Origin: Plicaturopsis crispa FD-325 SS-3
Lineage: Eukaryota; Basidiomycota; Agaricomycetes; Amylocorticiales; Amylocorticiaceae
NCBI GenBank assembly: GCA_000827205.1
Contig: KN832556.1
Coordinates: forward strand, 1,626,769-1,690,768
Length of the DNA stretch: 64,000 nucleotides
Reading direction: 5' to 3'
Below are positions 12,665 through 24,649 of this stretch, one piece after another. Made by a program: the position numbers and the translations under genes. The notes beneath the pieces are model-generated. The model ran no database searches and was not told the origin of the DNA. It saw only the letters and a list, made by a program, of their open reading frames with translations. The first letter of the stretch is position 1, and each line of letters starts with the position of its first letter.

Positions 12665-13217
12665 GGTAGTGGGTTGAAGAAACGCGCACCTTGCACAAAC
12701 GGGGGGCGCCGGAAACAAAAGTGCACGCCCGGGTAAATCGATCGTGTTGATCCTCATCATATTTAGAGATCATGGGAAGCATCCCGTGTGCGGGGGAATT
12801 AGGTCCTATGTAGTCCCATTTGTCGAGATACTATCCAAGTAATGCGCACTATGATTTGGCAAAGAGCTCGGACCGTATGAAGGGGCCCGTGTACGCAGCC
12901 GCACCCACGCAACGCGCCTAAGAGCGAGCGAGCGCAAGCTCGGCCTGTCCATGTGAGTACATATAGCGCGCAGAGAATGCGAAGCGGAGACAAAGAAGAA
13001 ATGGGATCATGGTGGCAGCTATAAACTCGACCTCCATTAATCCATGTTATCTTGTAGATCGGCAGCACGTCCCTGTTTGGTAATTCTTCGGTCTGTGCCG
13101 GACGATCTTGACGCTGGTCACCTCGGTTCCCGGCTATAAACAACCTCTTCCACTGCTACTTGCTACAATTCCACTGCCAGGTTGCGAGCGGCAAGAGCCC
13201 GACTAGGTTTTGGCAGT
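12665..13217. promoter_or_regulatory. divergent promoter region, SDR / CLC
   Basis: These 553 bp separate the start codons of the SDR (-) and the CLC transporter (+) and must carry both promoters. No long frame or clear TATA box was found. I see nothing else specific. Confidence 0.4.
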
Positions 13218-16200
13218 ATGCGCAACGCGGACCTCGACGACGACGAGCTGGAACAAATCCGGTCAGTGCTTGTGTTTACATTCAATTGAACGAGGCTCAC
13301 GCGCCGGTGCTGCGCTCGCCAGGCGCTACGAGGATTTCACGACAATTGGTGAGTACGCGTGTTTAGCCTTGTGAATAGGGAGGATAACGTGAGACTAGAT
13401 TGGATACAGGACGGCGTCTTGGAGCGGAATCGACGTATTCGAAACGCGCACACACTTTACGCGTCGCATCGCGGACCCCATGGGGAGGTCACCATTCCGT
13501 GGCTATGGTCCCAACTACGAAAGCTCTCGAATGCGGGGCAGACCTGGTTTGTAGTCAGTATTGTTGGTGCGTGTTTCCCTATGCCTTAGCTCCTAAACTG
13601 TTTATCTAACATATTTCAGGCGTCTGCATTGGGCTAAATGCAGCGATAATATCTATCGTCACGGAATGGCTGTCCGATATAAAGATGGGCTACTGCTCAG
13701 ATGGGTGGTGGCTGAACCAGCAATTTTGCTGCTGGGAGATTGAAGGGGACGAGGTTGCTTGCGACTCGTGGCATCCATGGAGTACTGTAACGCTCGCACG
13801 TTGGCTTATATATGTGATATTCGCGGTGTGTGCTTTTTGGAGTAGAATGCTGGCATGAACTCACAATATTGTACAGGGAATCTTCTCGTTCGTGGCGGCT
13901 CACCTCGTGAGGTCGATGGCCAAGTATGCCGCTGGCTCTGGCATCTCAGAAATCAAGTGTATTCTAGCGGGGTTCGTGATGAAGGGATTCCTCGGGTTTG
14001 CAACATTTTTCGTCAAGAGCATCACATTGGTGTGTTCCATTCATATCCCCGCGAGTATTGAATGCGATATAACCGACATCTAGCCATTAGTGATAGCCTC
14101 TGGGCTGTCTGTGGGAAAAGAGGGCCCATCTGTACATGTTGCCTGTTGCATAGGTTTCCTGGTCGCAAGTATCTTCGCGAAATTCTCGCGCAGTCAAAGT
14201 TAGTCGTTCACCATCATTTTTTTGTCACTGTGATTTCAACTTTGTCATGGCATCCAGGCAAGATGAGGGAGATTGTTACTGCCGCGAGTGCTGCTGGAGT
14301 AGCGGTCGCTTTCGGCTCTCCTATTGGTGGTGTCTTATTTTCTATCGAGGTAAGTATCCTCCTTTTCTCATCGTTACAGTGCCAATAGATGCAGCGTTCC
14401 ACAGGAAATGAGCCACTCATTCAGTATCAAGACAATGTGGAGAAGCTTTCTATGTGCACTCGTGGCAACTGTGACATTATCTGTCAGCTTCAGCACCTCA
14501 TCACCTCCGAATTTCAGCGCTCACTCTGAACCGTACTAGGCTATGAATCCATTTCGCACAGGGAAGTTGGTACTGTTTCAGGTCACTTATGATCGCGACT
14601 GGCACTTCTTTGAGATCATCTTCTTCGTTGTGCTTGGAATATTCGGGGTATGAACAGTTCACTAGATCTCGTGCCGGTACACGCTAAGCAGCCAAACTCC
14701 AGGGTCTTTACGGTGCCTTCGTCGTCAAATTCAATCTCCAAGTAGCGGCATTTCGTCGCAAGTACCTTGCCAAGCACGGCGTCGCTGAAGCGGTTGCTCT
14801 TGCGACAATAACGGCGATGATCGGCTATTTCAATCGTTTCCTCCGCATCGACATGACTGAAAGCATGGCCATCCTTTTCCGGGAGTGCGAAGGAGGCGGG
14901 GACCACGACGATATCTGCAAGTGAGTCTTTGTCGCTACCTCTCCCGCTTTAGACTCGAGCCGATGCGGCGAAGAACATCAGTCCAATGGCCTATGGCAAA
15001 TTCGCTATTCCTCGCGACAATCATCCGGATCGGGTTCGTTGTCATTTCGTACGGATCTAAGGTACCTCATCCCTCCTCTTCTTTTTGGATATCCAGAACG
15101 GTCCCGACTTCTTTGCGTGTGGTAGGTGCCCGCCGGAATATTCGTGCCTTCCATGGCCGTTGGTGCAACCTTTGGTCGAATGATAGGGATCATGGTCAAG
15201 GCCATGTACGGGTACGTGTCTTCCTCTCTGCGTCGAAGGGCGTTCTCTCAATCCGGGATATCATAGTGCATATCCGAAGTCTGGCATATTTGCTTTCTGT
15301 GACCCCAACATACCGTGTATCACTCCGGGCACGTACGCCTTTCTCGGAGCGGCGGCGGCACTAAGGTAGCTAGCTAGCACCGTCAGCGAATGTGACGACT
15401 ATCTCACCCGCCACCATACAGTGGCGTGATGCGCATAACGGTGACCGTGGTAGTCGTCATGTTTGAATTAACAGGTGCACTGACGTACATCCTGCCGACC
15501 ATGATTGTGCTCCTGGTAACAAAAGGCGTTGGCGACCTCCTCGGGACGAACGGCATCGCGGACGAGATGATACGTTTCAACGGCTTCCCATTCCTCGAGA
15601 AGGAAGATCATGCCTTCAACGTGTCGGTCTCTGCCGTAATGCGCAGCGATCTTCAGACACTACCGGCGTCGGGTATAACTGTGGGCGATGTTGGTAAGTG
15701 GTTCTTACGGTTGTGGGCGTCGCTTGTAGATAGTAACGGGCGCAGAGTCTATCATGGCGGACACAGACGTCAAGGGTTTCCCGATTATAGATTCAACTCG
15801 GACGCTACTAGGACATATCGGAAGAACAGAACTACGCTACGTCTTAGGTGCGCTACGCCATCTCCACAATCCAGATAACCTCTAACGCCATTACGGGACA
15901 CGCAGATAAGGCCACGAGGATGCAAAATGTTTCTCGCGAGACGCCCTGTTCATTTGTGTACGACGGGACAAATCCAGGAGACCTCGACCTGTCCAATATT
16001 GCGTCAGGCCCAGCGATAGGTGTCGAGGAAGACATTGCGGTGGAAATTATCGAGGCAACAGCCGTGAGCAATGTCTTGAAACTGTGGCCGTGGGTGAACC
16101 AGGTGAATATGCTTTTTCTAGCGGCCCGAGTTCTGGAGTCACTGACCACACATCATCTTGCAGACTCCCCTCACAGTTTCTCCGCATCTTCCGCTAGAGA

Positions 16201-16512
16201 TCGTGATGCAGCTATTCAAAAGAATGGGGTATGTGCTCACAGACCTGATTCAAATATGCCCTACACTGATCGTCGTATTGTATGTGTCCTCGCTGCAGGC
16301 CACGAGTGATTCTTGTTGAAGACCATGGGACTCTCACGGGTTTGGTGACAGTGAAGGACGTATTGCGATTTATTGCGCTAGAGAAACCAGGCGGCGAGTC
16401 GTATTGGGACGACCGCGGAGGGCTGGAGACTGTATTCGAGGAACGCTGGAGGTCAGCCACAGGTGTAGCAGCTGGACTTTCAAGATGGGGTCGAGGTCTC
16501 TTTCGCCGGTGA
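13218..16512 (+). CDS. CLC-family chloride channel/exchanger (Gef1-like)
   Basis: Intracellular chloride transporter related to yeast Gef1, probably a Cl-/H+ exchanger of the Golgi or vacuolar system. Eighteen exons: 13218-13261, 13323-13348, 13399-13566, 13620-13825, 13877-14039, 14094-14198, 14258-14349, 14405-14482, 14540-14647, 14703-14920, 14974-15061, 15126-15211, 15267-15365, 15422-15693, 15746-15847, 15906-16102, 16164-16228, 16299-16512. They sum to 776 aa in frame. Selectivity motifs are GSGISEIK (Ser where GSGIPE is usual), GKEGPSVH with the gating glutamate, and [18 protein letters not shown]. Two C-terminal CBS domains follow ([11 protein letters not shown]... and [14 protein letters not shown]...). 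The acceptor before 14974 (gcgaag) is the least secure. A MITE lies just downstream. Confidence 0.93.
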
Positions 16513-16614
16513 TGTTCTTGGTTGCCATTAATTTATCGGAGTTTCGCTTTGCCATCAATTGTGGAGATTAACGTTTTAGGGAAAGCAGGAACAAAAATTC
16601 ACCCAGCGTTGAGG

Positions 16615-16650
16615 CAGGCCCCCGGCAACTCCTCCAGAGGTCCCTCGCAC
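16615..16650 (+). repeat. left terminal inverted repeat of the MITE
   Basis: These 36 bases, from CAGGCCCCCGG to CCCTCGCAC, are exactly reverse-complementary to 16851-16886. Confidence 0.9.
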
Positions 16651-16850
16651 GGGTGGATAAATTTTGGCCTCGAAATCTCGAAAAAATCGCAGTATTTGGC
16701 CTCTGGTGGCCGTAATACTTGACTGAGGGTGGTGTTACTTCAGCTGCGGCATCCCCACACCCAGGCGCGTCGATTGCGCACATCGGGGATTTTTCTTCCT
16801 TGGCCGTTCTCGAAATCAGGTGGATAAATTTTGGCATTTTGGCGAAATTT

Positions 16851-16886
16851 GTGCGAGGGACCTCTGGAGGAGTTGCCGGGGGCCTG
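16851..16886 (-). repeat. right terminal inverted repeat of the MITE
   Basis: These 36 bases are the exact reverse complement of 16615-16650 and are followed directly by the TTGAGG target duplicate. Confidence 0.9.
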
Positions 16887-17033
16887 TTGAGGCACCATCT
16901 CACGAAATTGGCGACGTCACTTCTGCGTATGTGGAGGTATGTGGCTGGGGAAAAAACTGAACCCGACTGGGCTCGGAACGTCACAAAATCTGGGCTTACG
17001 ACGACGCTACGTAGCCTCGTCGGTGAGTCAATC

Positions 17034-17041
17034 CTATAAAA
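17034..17041 (+). promoter_or_regulatory. candidate TATA box
   Basis: The sequence CTATAAAA lies about 95 nt upstream of the ATG at 17134, a usual distance for a fungal TATA element with a short 5' UTR. Assignment rests on sequence and position only. Confidence 0.45.
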
Positions 17042-17133
17042 CCTACTGATCCTTTGAATGCGTCCCCAAGTCCAAATTACCACTACCAATATCTCCCCCT
17101 CCGACTGAACCCAACGAACCAACCCTATACACC

Positions 17134-17385
17134 ATGGCTATCTCGAAAGACGTTGAGAGGAAACGCTACTCTCGAGAAATGGCTGCACATACCATGCGCC
17201 AGCGCAACACTGTCCGCGCCAAGATCGAGAAACAGAAGCAAAAGTATGCGGGTACAGGTGAGTCTAACCTCTACGCTCAATGAACTTATGCTCATGATCC
17301 TCGGACAGGCATATCACAGGAGGAATACAGTCCTGATGACAACTATATCGATACTCCTGGCTTCACTGCCCCCCTTTCGCGTTAA
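17134..17385 (+). CDS. small conserved basidiomycete protein, unknown function
   Basis: Two exons, 17134-17257 and 17309-17385, joined by a 51-nt GTGAGT..ACAG intron, encode 66 aa. The N-terminal half is strongly basic and helical (KDVERKRYSREMAAHTMRQ, then RAKIEKQKQKY). The C-terminal half is acidic to neutral (SQEEYSPDDNYIDTPGF). The ATG has a strong context (caccATGG) and a TATA box stands about 95 nt upstream. I have an impression of similar short proteins in other agaricomycetes but cannot name the family. No signal peptide or membrane segment is seen. The basic helix could contact RNA or a ribosomal surface, which is inference only. Confidence 0.65.
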
Positions 17386-17842
17386 TGACGCTGCACGATA
17401 CAGTATGTACTTGTATCTCTCACTGACCATATCGAGGCACTGACGCTTCGACTTGACACAGCGATTTCAATTCTCTTGTGGAACGCTACTTAGCGTCACT
17501 ACCGCTATCCTACTATGCGCTGTATTTTAGATGTACGGACGATCACGACCAAACCACGGAGGTCGTGCGCCCGCTGTATGTTGTATCCCTTGTATAATCA
17601 CCTCTATCCCACATGTACTATATTACTATGTGCCATCTATTCACGCCTTTTTCGAATTGACACCTGTGCAAGGATATCGATATACTTAACATATTCCTGC
17701 TCCAGTACTTGGCATCCTGTGTCTAAGATGACATGGACACTCAAGAGCTGCTCTATGTAAGATAGAAAGGTACATTGTACAGAAACAAACACACAACAAG
17801 CTGCAAAGTATATACTCAAGTGCCCGTACACGCACTCGCAAC
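17386..17842. other. convergent 3' intergenic region
   Basis: This AT-rich stretch between the small gene (+) and Tsr1 (-) should carry both 3' UTRs. No supported gene or repeat was seen. Confidence 0.45.
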
Positions 17843-20757
17843 CTATTCCTCCATAGCGTCACTAGAAGCCGCTGCGCCCTGGCCCGGAGCGCTTCCCACC
17901 TTGTATAGCTCGCCCCACCGCGGGAACACGCGTTTATAGAGCGACATACACACGGTATCCATCTGGTTGATAGGTCCGTCGAAGTGAGCTTTGAGATACC
18001 CGTGCGTGCCAAGGGATTCGCGAATGTGCCCCAGCCGACCGTGCTTGGTGTGTAGCTGGATAGGTTTGAAATAATGTACATCATCTGCGATAAGGTACGG
18101 ATGAGCACCCGAACTGCATATCGAGCAACACGAGGACGAGAGCTTACCTGAGTTGAAGAACATGTAGCGGACAGTGGCTGTCTTTTTGTGGACTTTGAAC
18201 GGATGCCCGGTGAGTATGATCCGTTTTGCGATGACGCGGGTCGTGTCTGGGTTCATGAACGTCCCCGTAGCGACAAGTTCCGGAGCTGCGACAGAAACAC
18301 GACACTTTTAGATTAAGAGGCGCTGATATAAGCGTATACGGACATACCCTGTGGATCAGCTGTCTCCTTCAGCAGGACGCACGGTTGTTTACCGAATACG
18401 ACGGGCCCGTAGATGGTAGCGACACTGGTGAGACCATGTCGGAGGAAGCGCTCGAACTTGTGAGTGTTATTTGCGCCTTTCCCGCCACCGCGCGTATGCT
18501 GGCTATATATTGGATTTACTCGAATGCGGCGTGGGCCGACACACAGGATTAACGGATCCTACGAATCAGATAGTCAGTTGGGACACGTTCAACAGTGATC
18601 AGATAGAATGGACCATACTTTAGAACGGACAGATCCATCGTATTCTGTGTTTCTTTGAACGGTGAAGTTGAGCACAGTCTTTTTGTGTTCATGTTGCAGC
18701 AGTCCGAACAGGACGAATGGAGTTTTTGGGTCATGCTGCGCGGCTTCTTGTGGAACGCCCTGCAGGTACAACGTTACGCGGACTCCAGGTTCGACTGCAC
18801 CGACTTCCTGCTCTGCACGCCGTCGCACACCACGCTCCGTCCGCTTGAAGTCCTCAAATTGGAATATGCGCGCGTAGTCTCTGGGAAGGTTTTCATAAGG
18901 GTCCCAAGGACTTGTGCGGAATGAGCGCATTCCACGGTAACGCTGGAAACGAGTCCGTGCAGGGATTTCCTTGGGAGTGTCGATCTCGTCGGGGAAGTTG
19001 AGGTCGGTTTCTTCCTCGCGCTGACGGTTCCGCCACGTCTCTAATCTGCGACGCTGAGATTAGTAGGGCCTCGGTGTATGAAGGAACAAACTAACTGTTT
19101 GGCTTCCTCCTCAGCGTCCAGCTCCTGGAAAGCAACGCTTCTCCGACTCTCAGATTCCATATCCAGGTCCTCGCGCTCTGGCATATCCACCATCTCCTCC
19201 TCCTCCTCCTCGACCCCGCGCATTTCTGCCTCGCTTCCGGCGTCCGAGCGTTCCTCTTCCTCCTCGTCCTCATCTTCGTCGATTATCCACGCTGCCTGAT
19301 ATTCGCTCATCCCTTTTGGTATACGGCGCACGACCTTGGGGGTGGTACCCAAAGTTGCATCCGGGAGATTCGAATGTTCGCTAATGGGTCCACCATCCAT
19401 CTCCTCTTGCGTAGGCCAAGTCTGCTCATTTGCGAGATCGTCGGGATCGTTGCTGGAAACCAGGGAATCTGCAGATGATGTGTCGGGTTCCGCAAGCACA
19501 GCGGCTTCGACCTCCATCGCGGCCGCGTTCCCGGTTTTGGTCTGCCGTGGTAGGGGCGCAGACATAATCTAGTGGCCAATCAGCACGATAAAATACAGGA
19601 CTTGTGGTGGAAGACCGACTTTAGAGACTTGGAAGTCGCCGTAATTCGGCAGATGTACAAGTCTGTTTGCCGACAACCGGGCACCGCGAACGACGCCTGT
19701 GACGCTGAGCACCCCTTCGCTCCATTCGACATTCTCTCCTACAATCCATGGCCGCCCCTCTCTCCACCGCACGTCCGCTGGTGTGCCTTCGCTGATAGCA
19801 CGGACAGCATTGAGTCTGTCCGCGTCGGCGTGAAGGTCGAATATGCGCGTCTGCGCAGGAACGAAGTACTGCATGAATGAAAGTAATGACTTCAGCACGC
19901 CTGCCCGCGCTTTGACGTCTATTGACGTCGATGGCGAGGGGGAGACGACGGAGACGACGTCGGGGAGACCCTGTGCTTGCAAGGCGCGCAGGAGGGTGTC
20001 ACCCCATGTATCAACCTCGACAGAGGATGAGAGTACAAAAACGACGTAGTCCGCGGCTTTGCATGCGTCCAGGGTCGCATAAAGATCCTTGTACGGGAGA
20101 TTCATAAATTGGATCGACGTTTTGAACCGATCCGCCCTGGAGTGGTGCTCAGTCTCGCTTTCTATCTTGTGTGATACTTGACGCACCTAAGTTTCCATAG
20201 TCCGTACTCCGGACAATCGTCAGATGGGACTCCGAGTGCATCTGCAAATGATGTCGCTGTGCTCCGGGCATCTACGTCCGGGCACAGCGGGACCACCGCA
20301 ACTATGCGCGGCGCGCCATCGACACCATTGAATATACGGCGTGCAGAGACGAGCGTGTTGCGCTTTTTTGCCTGAGATTGCTTCGCATTATTACGTCTGT
20401 TCAGGCGCGATTGTGCAGCCGCATTTGAGGATGGCGCTGATTTTGGCGAGGCGCGGGGTATACGACCTAGAACAGTGTCAGAAATTCGCTGATCCGTGAG
20501 AGACCAACGATACAGAGACGGTCTCATGCAATGATCACAGAGACTTTGCCATCGTATAGTCTCGCCATCGTTCGACAAGAGATGGATGCTCACCTTTGGC
20601 GAGATCCTTGAGCGAGGACTTGCTAGCGTGTTTCGACTTGTACGGCTTGTTTTGCTACATTCCGAGCACATTTTCAGCGATCTGACCGAGGACTCCAGGT
20701 GAAAATGAGACACACCTGCTTGAGTGTCGATCGATGGTGATGGGTTGCTTCGACCAT
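17843..20757 (-). CDS. TSR1: ribosome-assembly factor Tsr1
   Basis: GTPase-like factor needed for late 40S maturation; it occupies the translation-factor site on pre-40S particles. The first exons are 20757-20716, 20654-20594, 20466-20187 and 20136-19620; an exon opens at 19568, and the remaining exons run to the stop at 17843. The N-terminus has basic [12 protein letters not shown] and [13 protein letters not shown]. The GTPase-like domain and AARP2CN region contain [20 protein letters not shown]. An acidic stretch with [11 protein letters not shown] follows, then the C-terminal part with RGLRSF-type sequence ([18 protein letters not shown]), [14 protein letters not shown] and [20 protein letters not shown]. 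The join near 19092-19100 is ambiguous (GTTAGT or GTTTGT donor). The start lies 273 bp from the divergent muskelin start. Confidence 0.93.
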
Positions 20758-21030
20758 GTCTGTCTAACGCTGTGTTTGCCGCAATAGAGCGGTTTCAACG
20801 AGATCGTATGGCACGCAGCAGATGGAATTGACTAGGTTTTGTCGATCCCCTTCGACCGCGTTTTAGAGAAAAGTACTGTATGCTCCTCGGGGAAAGCACT
20901 TTGCAGGCCGTCCAAAAAATTTGCCACGTGGGATAAACAGGGGCTATCAGACGGAGATGTTGCGCACGACCGTCGTCTCCGGGACGCGTCTGTTTCTTGT
21001 TTCTCATCTACCACCATCCTAATTTCCTCA
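20758..21030. promoter_or_regulatory. bidirectional promoter, TSR1 / muskelin
   Basis: Only 273 bp separate the divergent ATGs. A plus-strand frame open from about 20839 runs into the muskelin start codon, so an upstream start is possible but unlikely. No TATA box is clear. Confidence 0.4.
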
Positions 21031-24000
21031 ATGGACCTGGAGCCGCCGTCAACAACGCTGCTGTACACTATCGCGGACTGCTCGGATCATAGCGGTAAAT
21101 ATGTCGCACAAAATATCATGGTTGACGCCCCCGCAGACCAGACCAGTCGCTGGAGCGGGACGCACCAAGTTCCTAGCGCTAAGCAGTGGGTCCTGCTGCG
21201 CCTCGAGAATCTGAGCATCTTGAGTAAGTGCATGCTCGTTTAGGTGCAGACATGTCTATCGTGCTCACTTGCTCGTGTAGAGAGCATCACGTTCGGCAAG
21301 GTGTGCATGTTCGACGTTCAGAAGCAGCATACATCTGACGCGTGTGTGAAACGTTGCAACGTCGCAGTTCTGTAAAAGTACGTCCTCAGTGAAAGTGTCA
21401 CTCTCCTTAGCCGGCTATGCCTTACCGACTGTATGCGACTCCGTTGGAACCCCGTTCGATCATTCGTGGACGGATCCCCGCGCGTATGGCCTCTGTTTCC
21501 CTTGAAGTCGTCTATGTGGAAGCATGCCTACGGACACATTCCATCTAGCAATGTTTGTCGGAGGTGCCAAAGTACTCGCATATAGCGGCATATCCATATG
21601 GCCCATCGACCGTCTCTCCTGGTAGACATACTGACGCGCCATCCTTCAGCGCACCCATGCAACATGAAAGAATTCAAAGTATTCGTTGGGCTCTCTGAGG
21701 ATACCATGACCGAAGTGCTCCATTCCAGTCTCAAAAACGACACTGTTCCAGAAACATTTGCCTTGAAGCACGTCAACGGCGCCGGCATTATCTTCCCGAC
21801 GCGCTTTATAAAGATTGCACCAATATCGTGAGTTTGTGCGTACGCGGCCTCCTACCTGCTGCCACTAATGCTTGAGCTCATGCTGCAGAGCACATGGCCA
21901 AAGCTTTCATACCTCAATTTGGTATGTGTCTCTGAGCGGCATCGCGGATGAGGCGTTCGTTGAGCGCATTCGCTCGAATTATGGAAAGGTCGGTTTCTCA
22001 TGATATCTACTTTGTTGCTGCTGTAGATTTATTTCCGTATCCCAGTCTCGCGAAGACGCTGTTCTGCGCCATATCCTTAAGCATCTCCGTCAGCGCCGTC
22101 TCCTCACCCCATTCTCCTCCATATTGTCCCGTACGTCCCTCCGCCTCGAACACCCTCTAGTTACCGCTCTGCACCAAAAACTGGTTCTCGAGGGATCTTG
22201 GCCCGAAACAGAATCTCTCATCCACCGCATCTCCGATGCTGGTCTGTTCGACGCGTATCGCCGTGGTGCATGCCAACCACATGCATTGTGGACGCGCCTT
22301 CGCGGAACGGACGCAGACGGCGATATGCCATCTCCGCGCGGCGGCCATGCCATGTGTATGGATACAGAGCGCGGGGAGATCTACATTCTAGGTGGCTGGG
22401 ACGGGAAAAAGAGCCTCGACGATTTCTGGGTGTACGAAGTCGCGAACGACAAATGGCGGCTTCTTAGCCCGGGAACAGGAGCGGAGAAGAACGGGCCCGG
22501 CGCGCGGAGTTGTCATAAAATGGCGTTTGATTCGAAGAGCGGGTGCATATACGTCCTCGGGCGCTTAAGTGACACGGACGCCCTGAGGGGCGAACAGGGC
22601 GCAGACGGCGCAACGTCATCTGAAGGGGCGGCAGGTGGGAGTCGATCGAGAGCTCAACAAGGTGAAGCTGGGGCTGAATCATCCACTGAAGGGAACGGGA
22701 GGACGACAGCATTTTGCTCTGAGTTCTACCGTTATCATACACGCGGTCTAGCTTCAGGGAGTTGGGACTTGTTGTCATTTGACACTGCGGTAAGTTCCCC
22801 GCGCATTTCATTTGGCAACACTCCCTGACTTAATCCGTCCATCTAGTCCTCAGGTGGCCCTCCGCTAATTTTCGACCATCAACTCGTTATGGACAGTGAC
22901 ACACAAATGATATACGTCTTCGGTGGGCGCATAGTCGACGGCGACTGGTCGTCACACAAATATTCAGGTCTGTATAGCTATAACATAAGGACGAGCAAAT
23001 GGAAACTGTTGCAGTAGGCATTTTTTCACAATGTTCGCATCGATTTCACTACTGATGATACTCAATCAGGACACCCGATCCATCTACCTCGACCCCTCAA
23101 AATTTTATTCCTCCTCGATTTGGTGAGCTCCATCGTCTATACGTACGGTTTAATCCTGATCCCCATGTCGTACCGCAGGACATTCTATGATCCTCTGCAC
23201 ACGTGCACAGACGTTGCTCATATTCGCCGGGCAACGAGATGCCAACTATCTTTCCGACATGCACGCATTCGACTTGCGCACGAACACCGCCCGCGAGGTG
23301 TGCGCCAACTTTAGCACTCCGTCCGTTGGCGGCCCCGATGCGTGCTTCACTCAGCGGGCTGTCGTGGATCAGGAGCTAGGCGAGATATACGTGTACGGGT
23401 CTACTTCCGTCACCGCGCGAAGGCTCTACTAACTTCTCCGGATAGGTTCTGTGGATTGACAAGAAGCCCTCAGCAGGGCTCAGCGACGCTACTACACACC
23501 GATTCGCCTAGTTGGGTTTACCGGTATGACCCTATACGACCGGATCGCCCAGGCAAATGGACACGCATTCTGCCTGTGCCACTGAGCGAACGAGATGAGA
23601 TTAAGGGTGCTGAAAAAAGAGCGGAGCCCCAACCACGGTACGCGCACCAGGTAGCATATGATCCACGGACAAAGACTGTGTACTTGCACGGTGGAAATAC
23701 GGGGTTGCGCAAACGCGCTGGCAGAAGCGGGAATGCGGAGAGGAGTTATGAAGAGATGAGGTGGGATGACAACGAGGAGGATGGGGGTCCCGAAGCTGGC
23801 GGTGGCGAGGAAAAGGAGAACGATAAAGATGCGGCCCAGGAGATTGCGATGCGATTGGATGACTTCTGGAGCATGAACTTAGAAAGGTGAGCCCACCCTC
23901 GTCTGCCAGCGACAAAACATCATTGTTTATTTTCGCGCAGGCCCGCACCGGAGGAGATAATTCGTCGGGCAATATATCATGTTCGACAGCAGCAGTGAGC

Positions 24001-24484
24001 ATCGTTTATTCCCTTTCTTCCCCGCCACTGACACGCTCTTAGATTCCGGGAGATGTGCGAGGAGCTCCCGCCTGTCAAGGCGCTCAACTTCCTGCAGACA
24101 GAAGTCTCGGCCGCGGTCGACCACAACAACGCGGACGAGACACGCACCTTCCGCTCCCTACTCTCGCATCTTCTCGCCCCTCCCGCTCGACCCATACAGT
24201 CAGGCGGGTCAAGGTCGGACACGCCTGAGAGCTCGTGGACAAACAAACTCGGTGACGACAATGAGAACATGGACGACGGCACTACGGACTCAGACTTCCT
24301 TATGTCGCAAGAAGATCCTGAGGAACGCAACCTGCGTGGAGAAGGTGCCGTGCCGCTGAATGTGGATCGATTCCAGCAGCGAACTGAAGTGTTCGAGACG
24401 CTGCTGCGTTTCGTTGACGAGAGTGCCAAGGAGCCCTCGGGCAGCTTGCTAGACTTGGTCGAGAGGAATGGCGAGGAGTGGTGA
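21031..24484 (+). CDS. muskelin-like kelch-repeat protein
   Basis: Muskelin is an intracellular kelch protein and a component of CTLH/GID-type ubiquitin ligase complexes in animals. Twelve exons: 21031-21223, 21281-21300, 21368-21377, 21650-21827, 21889-21988, 22046-22789, 22847-23013, 23070-23122, 23179-23398, 23446-23886, 23941-23994, 24043-24484, for 873 aa. The N-terminal discoidin-like domain includes SITFGKFCKTHPCNMKEF, which spans a 20-nt and a 10-nt exon and matches the vertebrate FGKYEKTHVCNLKKF. LisH/CTLH-like helices follow (REDAVLRHILKHL, LEHPLVTALHQKLVLEG). Kelch repeats include GGHAMCMD..IYILGGWDG, FYRYH, and RYAHQVAYD..YLHGG. The C-terminus matches animal muskelin (LNFLQTEVSAAVDHNNADET and the TEVFETLL segment). 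Two charged insertions (around 22590-22700 and 23720-23850) are lineage-specific. Confidence 0.92.
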
Positions 24485-24649
24485 TTGAATTTGATCGACT
24501 GATTGGATAGACTGTATTTTAGCATCTGGAACACTTGGTTAGTATGTGCATGTTCTGCACGACGGAGACTTCATTTGTACAATATCGCAACTTGGGCGGA
24601 ATGCATTAGTGTATTATCCTACATGTATGAGCTCGTCGCGCCCGATAAC

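Larger units (their letters stand above)
16609..16892. mobile_element. MITE: non-autonomous DNA transposon with 36-bp TIRs
   Basis: A 272-bp element (16615-16886) is bounded by perfectly matching 36-bp inverted repeats, 16615-16650 and 16851-16886. It is flanked on both sides by the direct repeat TTGAGG (16609-16614 and 16887-16892), which is the expected target-site duplication; a seventh base (C) also matches. Inside, a 17-bp direct repeat starting GGTGGATAAATTTTGGC occurs next to each arm (16652-16668 and 16819-16835). A further imperfect palindrome (AGTATT..GGCC..GGCC..AATACT) lies at 16691-16719. There is no transposase. Perfect arms suggest recent insertion. It sits between the CLC stop and the promoter of the next small gene. 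Confidence 0.85.

Noticed and set aside
16719-17039. 106-codon plus-strand frame across the MITE right end
   Set aside because: It crosses a terminal inverted repeat and the target duplication and has no domain, so it is a chance frame in the transposon.
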